Counted from the stretch's first letter, positions 40,140 to 51,429 are shown. The stretch is 64,000 bases of DNA from Symbiodinium natans (GCA_905221605.1 CAJNDS010002191.1:715526-779525), one strand, 5' to 3'. Notes: generated by a model from the sequence alone, not told the origin. Made by a program: numbers and translations.

Positions 40140-40536
40140 CTGCCACCAGGGTTTCCAGCTTAGGGTGGCTGTTACTGGCCCATTGGGTTTAGGGTTTAGG
40201 GTTTAGGGTTTAGGGTTTAGGGTTGAAGGTTGAGGTTGAAGGTTGAGGTTTAGGGTTTAATCCGAATCCCAGAAGCTTCTCCTCACGAACCACTCCTCCC
40301 TCGAGCCACCATGACCCTAGCCTGGAGACATGAGCCTCCTAGGCCAACGAGATATGCCAAAGATGACCAGTGCTTACATGATATTTGAGGTTTCCGAAAT
40401 TCGGGGTACCTTATTGGGGTCATTATTACAAAGGAATCCCTTACAAGGGGGCCTATACTCCTTAAAAGGGATTATGCTAGGAGATGCTCCAATCCCCATT
40501 CCGGACTGTTAGTATTGGGGGGATCATCCCAAGCCC

Positions 40537-40615
40537 TCTGGCAAGTGGCGGATCCCTCTCTCTGAGCCTCAGGTGCCAAAACACCATGTCAAGATTCCCC
40601 GCGTTCAAGCATGTA
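40537..40615 (-). CDS. Low-confidence exon
   Basis: Reads NAGNLDMVFWHLRLRERDPP then LARG, next to a copy of the 15-base motif at 40620. Confidence 0.3.
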
Positions 40616-41380
40616 TGTGTTTTTGCCACCCGCCGAGCTTATGGTAACATCGCACTGCAGGGAAACTGGCTGTCAAAAAAGTATACAAATATAAATAAAC
40701 AAATATATATATATATATATGTATAAATCTACATCGACATGTAGGTTCAGGGTCTAGGGTTTAGGGTCTTTTGCCACCCGACTAGCCACAGCGTTTAGGG
40801 TTTAGGGTTTAGGGTTTCGGCTAAGGCTTAGACCTCCGTAAAACACTGCAGCAACATTCCCCTACATCTTAAACCCTAAACCCTGAACTCTGAACCCTGC
40901 ACCGTAAAGCCCACAAACTACATGTGCCTCCGATCTGCGACAGAAGGAGGTTTAGGGCAATAAAAAGCGCCTTCATTGCGGGGACTGTTGAGGTCCAGCT
41001 GCCCAATGCTGAGGGTCATCATGAAGATGAACCTCAGCTCCGTTGCTCTCAATCACAATCTCCTCTCAAAGACCACCCCTGGTTCTTTGTAGGGAATGGG
41101 GCGGAATTCGGGCCCTTTATATACATATATAGATCCTTTAAGGGATTAGATATGGACGGAGCACAAAAAAAGGAGGCATAAGTTCAGGGCAACATTGGTT
41201 TGGTGGTTAGCGTCAACAGAGGACGTTTAGAAGAGGGAAGATAAGTTGAAAGGATGGAGTGTGCGTATGTCTATGCCTTGCGAGCTGCGCTTACGAGTGT
41301 GTCTGGGAGAGGCTCTGCAAACCCTAAACCCTCAACCCTATAAACCCCTAAACCCAAAACCCCTAAACCGCTTCATTCAG

Positions 41381-41439
41381 GCGGGAGGGCGAGACGCTTC
41401 GAATTGAAGGCCGCTGTATTAGCCACGGCCGCGCAACAG
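41381..41439 (+). CDS. Candidate internal exon
   Basis: CCCTAAACCGCTTCATTCAG, then GRARRFELKAAVLATAAQQ, donor GTTAAC. A CCCTAAA tract in sense precedes the acceptor. Not recognised. Confidence 0.4.
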
Positions 41440-41468
41440 GTTAACGTCTCAAGTGGGCGCAGAATAAT

Positions 41469-41758
41469 ACAGGGGCCTGAATAATTAGGATGGGGCTTTG
41501 GGGGTTATTATAGTATGATTAGAAAGGGACCATAAGAAAATATTAGTGGTACTTTTCCCGACCCCTACAGTACATCACCAGCTGTTGTAAGTGCATGCGT
41601 GAGTCAGCTACGTGGTGAGATTGCTGGAATCTAAGGGCCGGAATCATTACTAATAGTATTCCCTTATGGTCCCTTTATAAATATACCATAATCACCCCCC
41701 CCCCCCCCCCCCGCCAAAACCCTATTCTAATATATTCCAACTACTTAGGCCCCTATAT
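41469..41758. mobile_element. Foldback (MITE-like) element, about 290 bp
   Basis: Left arm (CAGGGGCCTGAATAATTAGG ... AAAGGGACCATAAGAAAATA) and inverse right arm (TATTCCCTTATGGTCCCTTT ... TACTTAGGCCCCTATATAG) pair over about 80-100 bp. No coding capacity. Related copies at 41806-41912 and 54326-54389. Confidence 0.75.
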
Positions 41759-41805
41759 AGGCCCTGGAATCGAGGTCATCCCATCCAGAGTCGAGAGACC
41801 CCAGA

Positions 41806-41912
41806 TATAGGGATCATGATAATTAGAACCAGGGTCTTGGGGGGTTTTTATGGCAAAGGTAGAACAGGGGCCATAAGGGAACACTCGTAGTCATTATTCG
41901 ACTCCTAGATTA
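41806..41912 (+). mobile_element. Diverged left-arm copy of the same foldback family
   Basis: TATAGGGATCATGATAATTA then GAACCAGGGTCTTGGGGGG and GGGGCCATAAGGGAACA follow the left arm of 41469-41758. Confidence 0.6.
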
Positions 41913-42085
41913 GATATAACCCTAATTCCTAAGCCCTAAACCCTAGCTAAACCCTAACCCCTAGACCCTGGCCCTGGCTCATGAAAAGATGTGGAGGCCT
42001 CAAACCAGGAAGTTTGGAATTGGGTCGGGGAAGCTGAACTGGGACCCCTCTCGTTGCTCTTGTGTCAATTCTCTCCGAGCAGCAC

Positions 42086-42135
42086 GGCGATCCCAATTCC
42101 GGCAGTGCCTCCGCTGAGCACCAGGACCTGACGCA
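42086..42135 (-). CDS. NAD(P)-binding Rossmann exon, short-chain dehydrogenase-like
   Basis: After AAGAG the frame reads RQVLVLSGGTAGIGIA, then donor GTGCTG; without splicing it runs on as VLLGEN to a stop at 42065. S-G-G-T-A-G-I-G fits the TGxxxGxG cofactor loop of classical SDR enzymes with Ser for Thr, after a hydrophobic first strand. I could not find the NNAG or YxxxK exons, so it may be an isolated fragment. Confidence 0.5.
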
Positions 42136-42929
42136 CTCTTACAACAGGCCAGCGGTTTTTTGACAACCCCAACGCACCCTGACCAGTATAGCTTGCCACG
42201 GTCTGATCCTCAGGGCACCCTTTTTATTCTTGCCAAGCGACCAGAACACTGGAATCCAAAACCCGCCCCTCCCTTGCCAAACGAACAGGCAGCCACCTTG
42301 ATCTGTGAAGCCCAGAAGGGCGGGACGCCAATCTGCCAAACAGGTGATAGAGCCAGGGAGAGAAGCCCAAGATACTGCAATGATAGAGGCATTAGCTGAG
42401 CTGCTGCTGGCTCTCGGAGAAACAAACCCATATATCTCGCTTTGTAGAACAAGAAAAAAGAATGAAACCTAAACCCTCACACCTTTTAGAGCCTGCGGCA
42501 TGGTTCTTGCGGTCGTCTAGGTTTATGGCCCATGAGGGGGCCTCTGATCAAAGCACCGGTACGTGTGTCAAGACCCAGCTCAGCTAGCTTGAGGAAACCA
42601 GAGATACCCCTATGAACCGAATTAACCGAATTGTGATTCTACAGGCAGCCGAAACACCCTTACTTAAGCCCTGAACGCTGCACCTGGCCGCTGTGACTCT
42701 CATTGCCACGGTCTCAACCGAATGTATCCAAACCATCGTGGACCGTGCTTATGGCGCTCTGCCCATTCTTCCTGCTAAACATTTTGCATTCTACTTGTGA
42801 AACACTGGTTCCTTGATAAAGCCGCTTTGCAGTAGCCCATCACCCCAACCGAACAATGCGGGATGGGGGTGCTGGTTCTGAAGGAGGCCAGGAGGCCCCT
42901 TCATCCCGAAATTCCTGCAAATCACGGAG

Positions 42930-43030
42930 TCACGGAGCTACAGGATGGTCCAGAAGGGGGCCTTCCTCGCCCACATGGTGCATGGTAGCAGCGCGCTCCC
43001 AAAGCGACCCGTGGCAGGATCGGCTGCCCA
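42930..43030. other. Coding-like island open on both strands
   Basis: Plus: QKGAFLAHMVHGSSALPKRP with a GTAATA donor. Minus: ADPATGRFGSALLPCTMWAR ending in TAG. Strand undecided. 43.3-43.6 kb is similarly ambiguous. Confidence 0.3.
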
Positions 43031-43969
43031 AGTAATACCTAAACCCCTTTTGCCATTGAAACCCGAAACCTGTACCGTTTTGAGACCCTACCCAAGAACC
43101 CTAAAACTTCCTCCAAACCCAGAAGCCCGTTCATGAACGTCTTTGCTTGTCCTTCGTGTTTGTAGAGAGGGGCGTATTGAATTAGAAGGGTTTTGTGTGC
43201 AGCTGTTCATTACAGTTATGCCAGAATACGGGCATGATATGGGTTCCTCCTGTACGATTGCTTAGAAGCTACGTCCAAGGGCTTTAGGAAGAGGTGGGTG
43301 GCTGGCGCATGGGCTGGAAGGAATGTGGTGTCACTTGGTTCTTCGGCTCCTACCGTTCATGGAACCTCGCAACACTGGGCCAAATATGTCCTCTCTGAGA
43401 CTGTGGGACTGTGTCCTTGGGCCTGTCGCGCAGACTTGCGGAAGACAGAAGCGAAACCCGAGAACGCCACACGAGTCCCTTTGCGTGCGCTTCTCTGGAT
43501 TTTGGGCCCTAAGCGCCTAAACCCCTTGTGCAGCAGGCGTGTGAACCCTAAAGCCCTAAACCCCTCCAAACCCAGAAGACCCTTAGACGACCTTAGCATC
43601 TGCAAGTAAACCCCGAAACAAACTTGAACCCAGGCTGGGCAGATCTCAGCCATTTATGCGAAAAACGCCGAACTCCCAAACCCTCACCCTAAACTTTCAG
43701 GGCTCAGTGCCCAGGAGTTTAGAGGTTTTCGGCTTTCGGACTCGAGGCTTTGGGCTTTTCGGAGTTCATGATAAGGATTTCGCGGGAGGGGGAGTTTGGT
43801 AGCATATTCTTGGAGCTATCTGAGGGTTGCAAGGGGTGAAAATACTGATAATGACTTCGGCTCCTGCATTCCACGCAAGCAAAGGAATGTGAGTATCATA
43901 AGGATGTCAGAAGTGTCCCCGATTTGGGGGAAAAAAGCACAAATCTTTAGGGCTTAGGGTCTGAAACCA

Positions 43970-44060
43970 AAGACCCTAAACCCTAAACTTAGAGCCTAAA
44001 CCCTACAAACGCTGAACCCTATAAGCCTAAACCCTCTAAGCCCCCAAAAACCTACCTAAA
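43970..44060 (+). repeat. Degenerate CCCTAAA tract
   Basis: CCCTAAA, CCTATAA and CTCTAAG variants in series. Confidence 0.85.
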
Positions 44061-44076
44061 ACCCTGTTGCTTGAAC

Positions 44077-44112
44077 TGCCTGGCTCGGCTCCTCGACGAT
44101 CAGGGCCTTGGC
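44077..44112 (-). CDS. Candidate micro-exon between telomere-like tracts
   Basis: On the coding strand CCCTAAACCCGAAACGCTTG then ACCAG, 12 codons AKALIVEEPSQA, donor GTTCAA. Telomere-like repeats flank it on both sides. Confidence 0.4.
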
Positions 44113-44127
44113 CTGGTCAAGCGTTTC

Positions 44128-44310
44128 GGGTTTAGGGTTTAAGGGGTTCAGAAGGGTTTAAGGGTTTAAGGGTTTGAGGGTTTAAGGGTTTAAGGGCTTG
44201 AGGGTTTAGGGTTTTCGGGTTTCTAAGGTTTAAGGGGTTAGGGTTCATAAGGGTTTCGGGGGTTTAGGGTTTTATAAGGGTTTGGGGTTTATAGGGGTTT
44301 ATAAGGGTTT
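44128..44310 (+). repeat. Long degenerate TTTAGGG/TTTAAGGG tract
   Basis: About 180 bp of GGGTTTAAGGGTTTAAGGG-type repeats ending at a copy of the TTTTTGCCACCCGCC motif (44309). Confidence 0.9.
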
Positions 44311-44415
44311 TTTGCCACCCGCCTAGCAGATTTAAAAACTTGGTACACTTCTCGTTGGTAAGGGTTTTAAGGCTTAAGGTTGTGGGTTTGGGGCTTAAGG
44401 TTGAGGGTTTCGGGC

Positions 44416-44468
44416 CTAGAGTCGATTTTTCTGATGCATTCTCCGCCAGACTTCGGGGTCCAGCCCGA
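44416..44468 (-). CDS. Candidate terminal exon
   Basis: Acceptor GCCTTGCAGTCTTCAG, then GLDPEVWRRMHQKNRL and TAG. Not recognised. Confidence 0.38.
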
Positions 44469-44902
44469 CTGAAGACTGCAAGGCCGCGCAATCTGAAAGC
44501 ACTCAACAGGTTTTAGGTTTTACAGGGTATAGGGTAGAGGGTATGGGGTTTCTGCTCTAGGGTTTGGGGTTTCGGGTTGAGAGTTTAGGGTTCACAAGTT
44601 GGCACAGGTTTTAGGGTTCAACCTTAAACCCTTCTAAGTCCTTATAAACCCCTATAAACCCTAAACCCTGACAAACCCTAAACCCCGAAACCCCTATGAG
44701 CCCTAACGGGCTCAAGTTCACTCACCGTTCTCTAGCTTCTTGGCCCCAAAGCCAACCAAAAGCATACATCCTACACCACCAAGCCCACAGCACTATGCCT
44801 AAACCTTCGTGCCCTTCTCGCCACGAAAAACGAAGACACCTTTTTTACCGAGTCGCATAAACCCCAAAACCCTTGCGTTGAAAAAAGCAGCAGCTTTACA
44901 AC

Positions 44903-44972
44903 AGCTGGCCTCAAGAAGCTCATCATCCGCTGCTGCCACCGCCGACGTGTCGGGCCTTGCTGCGTGGCCGTG
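44903..44972 (-). CDS. Candidate exon
   Basis: After CCTGAAAG the frame reads HGHAARPDTSAVAAADDELL then EAS, donor T|GTTGTA. The plus strand is also open. Confidence 0.35.
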
Positions 44973-45574
44973 CTTTCAGGGTAGGCCTTTTGTTGCAATC
45001 TCGGCAGGGACGGCCCAACACCAACAGGAACTACGCCACTACCTTTGCATACCCAAGCATGGAGGGCTTAAGGGCTTTTACGGGGTTGCAGTGTTGAGCT
45101 AAGGTTTGCAGGCTGTTGGATGTGACGATGTGAGCATTTTGTGGAAAAGCGCGATGTGGGCGAATCTAAGCACTACATGCCGGGTGCACAGTGCCGGGGC
45201 ACTTCCGACATCTTGCGGGCCTCGACGAACGCGAATAATCATGCCATGCGCTGTTTTTCTTTGGCCACCCGCCTGGCTGACTGAGCGTCACAACGCATCA
45301 CACGTTGCTCAGTTTCGAAAAAGGTGGCTTCCTCAAACTGGTTCAACTTTGAAACCAATTCCCCCCTCCAGTTTTAGGGTTTAGGAACAAGCGGGCTAAG
45401 GGTTTCATGATACAGTCTACATCATTTGTCCCTTCAACGAGTGCCAACCTTGTGACAGCACGCATGAAACTCCAAGCCGCGCTCTGAGCATCAATAAGAA
45501 GTCCAGCCAGGGACCTTTCAAATGACTGCCAGGAGCCGAAAACATCCTCGCAGTGTCCACTCGCGCTTACTAAT

Positions 45575-45701
45575 TATTGTATGTATATGTATCTGTACAT
45601 GTACATGTAAGTGTACGTGTAAGTGTATGTGTATGTGTACGTGTATATGTACATGTATGTATATACATGTATATGTATATATGTACGTATATATACATGT
45701 A

Positions 45702-45744
<43 letters not shown>

Positions 45745-45905
45745 ATATGTGTGTGTGTGTGTAAAACATGCATTCATGTAGTTATGTATATATAGACATA
45801 CCATACATACATACACATAAACATACATAGTAATGTATAGAGAGAGAGAGAGAGCGAGAGCGAGAGCGACAGAGAGAGAGGGAGAGGGAGAGATAGAGAA
45901 AGTCC
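45575..45905. repeat. Compound microsatellite (TGTATG, GTCT, GAGA)
   Basis: TGTA-type run, about ten GTCT (45702-45742), GTGTGT, ATACAT and GAGAGA/GAGCGA (45838-45900). Overlapping ORFs are artefacts. Confidence 0.95.
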
Positions 45906-46087
45906 AACGTGCCAACCCGCAGCTTCGTCTCGCTCTGGGCAGCCACGTAGATTCCGACCGTCGGAGCCCCTAGCATCCCCTGGCCTCAATGCCGCACGAA
46001 ACCTCTGGGACATGTCAAAACCCATTCGAGGGTTCAGACCCCCACCCTCAACCACCTGAAGCCCTGAAGCCCAAAAGTCCTTAGGTC

Positions 46088-46150
46088 CTAGGCCCCAAGC
46101 CGGATGGAGCCCTCACAGGGCTCAGCGCCAAAGACCGGCAAAGGGACGCC
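46088..46150 (-). CDS. Candidate terminal exon
   Basis: Acceptor GCCTCAAACCCAG, then GVPLPVFGAEPCEGSIRLGA and TAG. Not recognised. Confidence 0.42.
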   Translation of the reverse strand, partial: GVPLPVFGAEPCEGSIRLGA

Positions 46151-46594
46151 CTGGGTTTGAGGCTTCGGGGGCTTCGGAGGCTTTGGAGCAGAGGGCAGGT
46201 TTTGCGCGTTCCCTACGACAATGCCAAGACAGGCGCGATGGCCAGGAAGTCTCAACGCGCAACATCCCCCGTCCCCTCCTTGCCATAGACTTGCCATAAA
46301 CACAAATGAACGTCAGGACCCGCCTTGTAGCCGGCCTCATCTGTCATGTCATGTACGCGCTGACGCAGGCTTGATCACAGTGCTTAGGGGCAAGATGTTG
46401 GGCTTTCGTCTTTTGACGTCGTGTCGGCCTTTTCAGCGTTTCAGATTCAGCCCTCGGTTACTCAGGATCCTAGCAGCTCTCATCACGGGCATGCCATGAA
46501 CCCAAGTAGCATGCCGTAGCTACATGCCTGCCGCCCCTCAACCTGGCCTAAACTGTAATGATCGTCCACGACTTACGAGACTCTGAGAGATATA

Positions 46595-46816
46595 TCAACA
46601 TCTTCGATCAGATAAGGTCAGATAAGAGGTCTGTCGTTGCCGTGTCCGAAATTCCGAGATCAAACGGCGTGGTGGCAACTGCGACTCAGAAGGCCATAAG
46701 GTGCCACCAGAGCTCTGGGAGCCGAGGGGCAGCGCACGGAAATGATCATGCCACTGCTCTATACTGTCCTGTACCTCTGTAGCTACCTTGATGCCCATGT
46801 CAAATACTTCACTCAC
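46595..46816 (-). CDS. Candidate coding segment
   Basis: 73 codons; SEVFDMGIKVATEVQDSIEQ then WHDHFRALPLGSQSSGG reads like protein. An acceptor-like AAGGTAG lies within, so borders are uncertain. The plus strand is also open. Confidence 0.35.
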   Translation of the reverse strand: MSEVFDMGIKVATEVQDSIEQWHDHFRALPLGSQSSGGTLWPSESQLPPRRLISEFRTRQRQTSYLTLSDRRC

Positions 46817-46927
46817 TTTGCTCTGCTATGCCCATGGACCACACACGCTTGCCCTAATAGTCAGAACCCTATAGCCCCGCTTTCGACTCTCACAAGTGGC
46901 GCAAGCGCAGGCAAGGTTTTTCCCGCT

Positions 46928-47134
46928 TTAAGGAAAGGTTAGGGTCGGCGGGGACAATGGACTCACCTCAAAGCCAAAGCCAAAGGTCAGGGGCCTGCAG
47001 TACCTAGCATTGCTACAAAGGGTACAACATCCAAAATAACCTCTGCTCACATTTCTCCATGTGGCATCGTTCTCATACAAAGCTACGCAGACAGCTTGTG
47101 TGAGAACCCATGGGTGCTGCCAGAAACTGCCCAA
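46928..47134 (-). CDS. Candidate coding segment
   Basis: 68 codons including PWVLTQAVCVALYENDATWR then NVSRGYFGCCTLCSNARYC. Cysteine-rich second half. Not recognised. Confidence 0.3.
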   Translation of the reverse strand: MGSFWQHPWVLTQAVCVALYENDATWRNVSRGYFGCCTLCSNARYCRPLTFGFGFEVSPLSPPTLTFP

Positions 47135-47188
47135 GCACAGGCTCCCAGTGCTACGTAATAGTGTGCCCTAAACCCTAAACCCTAAACC

Positions 47189-47455
47189 CTAAATCCCTAG
47201 ACCTCCACGACAGAGAGGACGTTGCGCGCCAAAGCCGTGCTGTAGAGACTGCGAAGAGCAGCGCTGACCCGTCCTTACTTCTCCAAGGAAGGGTGTCCAG
47301 TTCAAAGCCGAGGCGGGTCCGGGTCGTGCAGGGGTCTCTCTTTTCTTTGCGTGTGCACGTTTAAGGGGGCTTGAACCCGAGACGTGGAAACCCCAAACAA
47401 GCAACGCCGAGAACAGTAGAACAAGCCCAACATGCACTGAAGCCACCCAGTACAC
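47189..47455 (-). CDS. Candidate signal-anchor protein segment
   Basis: 88 codons. VASVHVGLVLLFSALLVWGF would be a membrane segment, followed by a basic loop (KRAHAKKRE). A CCCTAAA tract lies at the 3' side (47166-47197). Not recognised. Confidence 0.3.
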   Translation of the reverse strand: MYWVASVHVGLVLLFSALLVWGFHVSGSSPLKRAHAKKRETPARPGPASALNWTPFLGEVRTGQRCSSQSLQHGFGAQRPLCRGGLGI

Positions 47456-48599
47456 TGGAACCTAAACCCTGAGCCTCAAACGCAAGAAGCGTAAGAGTCC
47501 TCCTGGTTTGGGGCACATATCTCTCTTTGAGTGGGTCGAGCAAACGAAAGTGCGCGCTGCCTCCAGCAAACCAAAAAACCCCGCCGCAAGGGCTGGAACA
47601 AGCACACAAAGAAAACTGCCCTTTTTGTTTTCTTTGCCCGCCTCCTTTCAGAATTTGTGGATGGAACTCGCTGCTCTGCTCTTTGCCATTAGTGACGCGT
47701 GTTGCTGTTTCAAGCATGACTTAGCATGACCCCTGAACACAACTCAGCGCAGCGAGTCACTGCGTAGACGTGTCGAGTATGACAGCCTCCCTCCAAGACA
47801 GCTGCCCGTTGAAAACGTCTCTGTCCAAAACTCCCTGTCAGAATCTGAAGGGGCTGGAGCCGCCTCTGGCAAGCTCATTGGAAGCTCACTGCTCTATTCT
47901 TTGGCATCGGTGACGAAAAGGTGCTCCTAAGCATGAACGCTGGATGAACCATCCAAGGTGCGCAAGCAGCGATCACTGCGCAGATGTATGGTATAAAGAA
48001 CAACCTCTCCTTGAAATAGCACCCTAAGGGTCCATGTACCTCCAAATAGGGACTGCTTTGGGCCTTAAAGCGCCTCCGATTTAGGGATTTTGGGGCCCAA
48101 GTACGTAATAATAAGGTTTCATAGGCCCTTAGGGGTAGCTGCCTTGCACTAGGTGCAATAGTTCGGGCCATGGGGAGTCTCTGTAGCTTGCAAAGGCAAG
48201 TTTCTCACAGGCTTTCTGAATCCCACGCCCCATGGCCGTCACCCCGAGCTTCTCACGGCCAAATTCCTGCTGCCGTGATGACGCGGTATCCAGACAGCAC
48301 GGTTGGCTGTTTTGGTGGTTGCGCACGGAACCGCAGAATCAGGGAGCTACATCCTTGAACCCAAGTATGGATACCACCAGAAATCATGCGCAGAACCACC
48401 ATTCCGGCGGTCGACACCTAAGAAGCTCATCCTAAGCACCATACCGAACTCAACATCAGGCAAACACGGCCACTGCGCTTTGCGCAGTATCGAACAAACA
48501 CAGTCTGCTGGCTTCAAAGCCTATTTTGCATAATAAACACAAGATAAGGCACAACATGGCATACATCTAATGACCCAAAGGCTGATAGCCTAGTACGAA

Positions 48600-48745
48600 A
48601 GGCGACGTGCCCAGGCGGCACGTGCCTCCGGATGCTCGCATGAGCCCTAACCCGAACGAGTCGACCGAGGTTGTCGAGGTTCAGGCTGATGGTGCCCATA
48701 TACTCGTGGTGCAGTCTTGAGGGAGTTTCACTTCCACAAGTTGCA
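48600..48745 (-). CDS. Candidate exon
   Basis: Acceptor AACTTGTGGAAG region, then SRLHHEYMGTISLNLDNLGR and LVRVRAHASIRRHVPPGHVA. Convincing composition; downstream border unknown. Not recognised. Confidence 0.4.
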
Positions 48746-49339
48746 GGATTTAGGTTCAGGGATCGACGCCCGACAGCAGACGTAGGCACGGACAACTCAC
48801 GCTTTTGATAAAAGTCCTGCGCTCAGCGAACACTCTTGAATGATATTGATTGGCGTTGATGCAGAACATCCCGTACTCAGTACATCCGCTCCCAAATGTC
48901 TACACAGTCCCTTTAGCTAGCCCCGGTTCCACAACATCATGTGGACTCAAAGCGTGGCGTTGCCGACATCCCATCTGCAACAAACGTATACGCCATTAGA
49001 ATAGCTGTAGCCGGTCAGGGGGTCAAGGTTCAGGGCCTAAGGCCCGCATGATGGACCACAATTTCAGCACATGGTGCCAGCTAAGAGTTTTGGTGGACAT
49101 TTTTCCCTGGACCCAATTTGTCAATCACCTATCGGCTTTTCATATCTCACTTCATTCCGCCGGTAAACATCAAGAGAATTCTAGGTACGATCCTCCAAAA
49201 CGCTACTACGAAGGCGAAGGTGACAACAATTCGGTCCCAGAGTGCCAGAGAGCATTCGACAAGCGTTCACCTCTTGGTCTCTAACCAAAGGTGCAGAACC
49301 ACGCGCGCCAAGCATTTAAATTTGGGGCCTCTAGCGACT

Positions 49340-49774
49340 CTAGCGGCAGGACTCGACGATCTTGAGGAACTCAATGGGTGCTTGCTCCACATCTCGCTGA
49401 AACTGATCCAGCACACAGAGATGCTGTTCATGAAGCCGGCGATCCGGGGCCATGGGAGCAGAGCACGCGGGTCTCGATTCGAAGGCCCTGGAGTCCATCG
49501 AAGACCATCCTGGCAGGGAGTCTTCCTCCTCGTGGCCCTCCGGAAAGATGACTGTGCTGGCGGAGCTTGCGCGGCTGCTGCCCGTCTGCGCCAGACGCAC
49601 GAGGCGCTCCTTGGCTGCTTTCCGAACATGCCCAGCGACTTCGGGTCCCGCAGCATCCGAGATCGTCAGCTGCTGTGAGGCCACCAGGAGTTCATCAAAT
49701 GTGGGGAGCACCACGGAGAGCTGGCGCCGCTGTGCCGTCGGATGCACTTTCACCGAGCTTGCCCCGCATCCCAT
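49340..49774 (-). CDS. MGCGASS-type lipid-anchored protein (function unknown)
   Basis: 144 codons from ATG at 49774 to TAG at 49340. The N-terminus MGCGASS has Gly2, Cys3 and Ser6, a typical N-myristoylation site with an adjacent palmitoylatable Cys, so membrane attachment is likely. A basic/helical part (VRKAAKERLVRLAQ), a Ser-rich acidic linker and a C-terminal helix follow. A strong splice acceptor (CCCTTGCGCCCTTCCCCTCT then TTCAG at 49802) sits 28 bp upstream, suiting spliced-leader or 5'UTR splicing. I prefer this start over the upstream ATG at 49858, which lies before that acceptor. The 3' end may be a further splice site. Confidence 0.62.
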   Translation of the reverse strand: MGCGASSVKVHPTAQRRQLSVVLPTFDELLVASQQLTISDAAGPEVAGHVRKAAKERLVRLAQTGSSRASSASTVIFPEGHEEEDSLPGWSSMDSRAFESRPACSAPMAPDRRLHEQHLCVLDQFQRDVEQAPIEFLKIVESCR

Positions 49775-49803
49775 GGCTGTTTGAGTGACTTTGGTAAGAC
49801 ACT

Positions 49804-49825
49804 GAAAGAGGGGAAGGGCGCAAGG
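49804..49825 (-). promoter_or_regulatory. Polypyrimidine tract and AG acceptor upstream of the MGCGASS gene
   Basis: Coding strand CCCTTGCGCCCTTCCCCTCT then TTCAG; candidate trans-splicing (spliced-leader) acceptor. Confidence 0.45.
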
Positions 49826-50309
49826 GCACGAAATGCTCCGCCTCCCTGCACAACACACATCCTCTCGTGGCCACTTTTAAGGAGAACTCGGAAGCTGTAG
49901 ACCGAATGGTCAAACTTTGGTGGGGGGGGGGGTTTCACGATGTGGGACGCCTCCCAAACATACTCAACAACCCCCAAAACCTCAAAACCTAGACCCACCT
50001 AATAAAGGCGAAGCTCCTCAACATTGGCCCTCAAACCCAAGGCTCGAGGACACAGTTGGAGGGAGAATCGGCTAGAAGCGGCATTCTAGAAACCGCTACT
50101 AGGGTTGCGGAACTCCCGAGCAACCGACAGATACCCCAAACCTCAAATTTGACTCAAACCCTAAACCCTTTTTGCATCCTGCCGGGCATCACCAGATTTA
50201 CTGACCCTAGAACCTAAACCCCAAAACCCAAACCCTAAACCCTTTGCACAAACCCTGAACCCCAAACCCTACTGCCAACCCTAACCCTACACCCCCCAAA
50301 ATAACCCAC

Positions 50310-50395
50310 TGTGGGAGCCGAGGCTCGTCTTCTCCATCAGCGTGCAGGTTGGGCGCTCCGGAGGTTTCTGGACTCTTCGCGGCCAGCACCGCAGC
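50310..50395 (-). CDS. Low-confidence exon
   Basis: Reads AAKSPETSGAPNLHADGEDE then PRLPQ, donor GTGGGT. Confidence 0.3.
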
Positions 50396-50875
50396 ATGGA
50401 GATGACCACAGTCAACCCTCTGGGGTGTTTAGGGTTTAGGGTTTAGGGTTTAGGGTTTCTTGCCCTGAACTGGACTTTTTTCGAAAAAGAACTTAACAGA
50501 CAGCCCAGCTGTAATCCCCCAAACCCAAGCAAGGTTTCTGAGAGGGTTCCTCGGGTTGTAGGCAAGCTTGTAAACGAAACCCTCGAAGTCGAGGAGGAAC
50601 TCTATTACCCTCCTTTCCCTTGCCTGAGAATCCCGAAGCTTACACGGAGGCTTCCCGAAAAAGGGTACCTAGAAGAAGGATTGCTGTCAAATTAGGGTTA
50701 CCCCTATTTTGGGAAATGACCAGATTTTAATTGTTGCAGGTTCTTGCTAAACAACGTTCTTAAGGTTCGGTGCTTCTCAACAAGCCTGTCGCTTGTAGGT
50801 CTCTGAGCCTCCATCATCCCTCAGACAGACAGATACGGAGTAACCCTTACCCTCGTTGTAACCTGGGCCCTGCTC

Positions 50876-50958
50876 AGAGAATGCGACGAGGAATGAACTG
50901 CCTGCTGAAAGAGGCTCTCTCAAAGGGAATCGGTGCCAAGAGGAACTTCATGCTGTAA
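50876..50958 (+). CDS. Low-confidence terminal exon
   Basis: After CTGCTCAGAG a plus frame reads RRGMNCLLKEALSKGIGAKR then NFML and TAA. 50.96-52.6 kb otherwise holds the telomere-like tract at 51.43 kb and no convincing exon. Confidence 0.3.
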
Positions 50959-51429
50959 ATTCCCATGTCCCAATGTGCTCGGCACCTGCGAATCCTTGTT
51001 GGGGCCTACCGGTTGGTGATTCAGACCCAGTCAAGTACCTACGTGGCAGAGTCAAGGGGCTGTCACTTCCACCATCCAAGCAACAGTTTTTTCTAAGCTT
51101 CTTGCTCTTGCTCTGCAGCAGATGGTCGTGAGAAACATTAGTCTGTCTGCAGGGGCTCGCAAGCCAAAACCGAGCGGCCGTGAGGGTCTTCGTGGCTTGT
51201 CACTTCTCGGCAAAGCCTTTAAGGATCATGCCTGGGACCACCCGGAAAAACGTACGTAGCTATGTAACGCCGTAGGTTGGGTGCCCATATATCATGTACC
51301 CTAACAAACCAATCATGATCGCCAGGGCTCTTGCTCTTGCCTGGCTGCAACAACACCATATGCAGTACCAGCAAACAGCAGGCACGGGTGGGAAGCAAAA
51401 CCTCAAACCCCGTTGATGCAACATGCCCT

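Noticed and set aside
40910-41110. Further SDR exon (segment around AEVHLHDDPQHW, minus)
   Set aside because: Open frame but no SDR motif; cannot be tied to the Rossmann exon at 42.1 kb.
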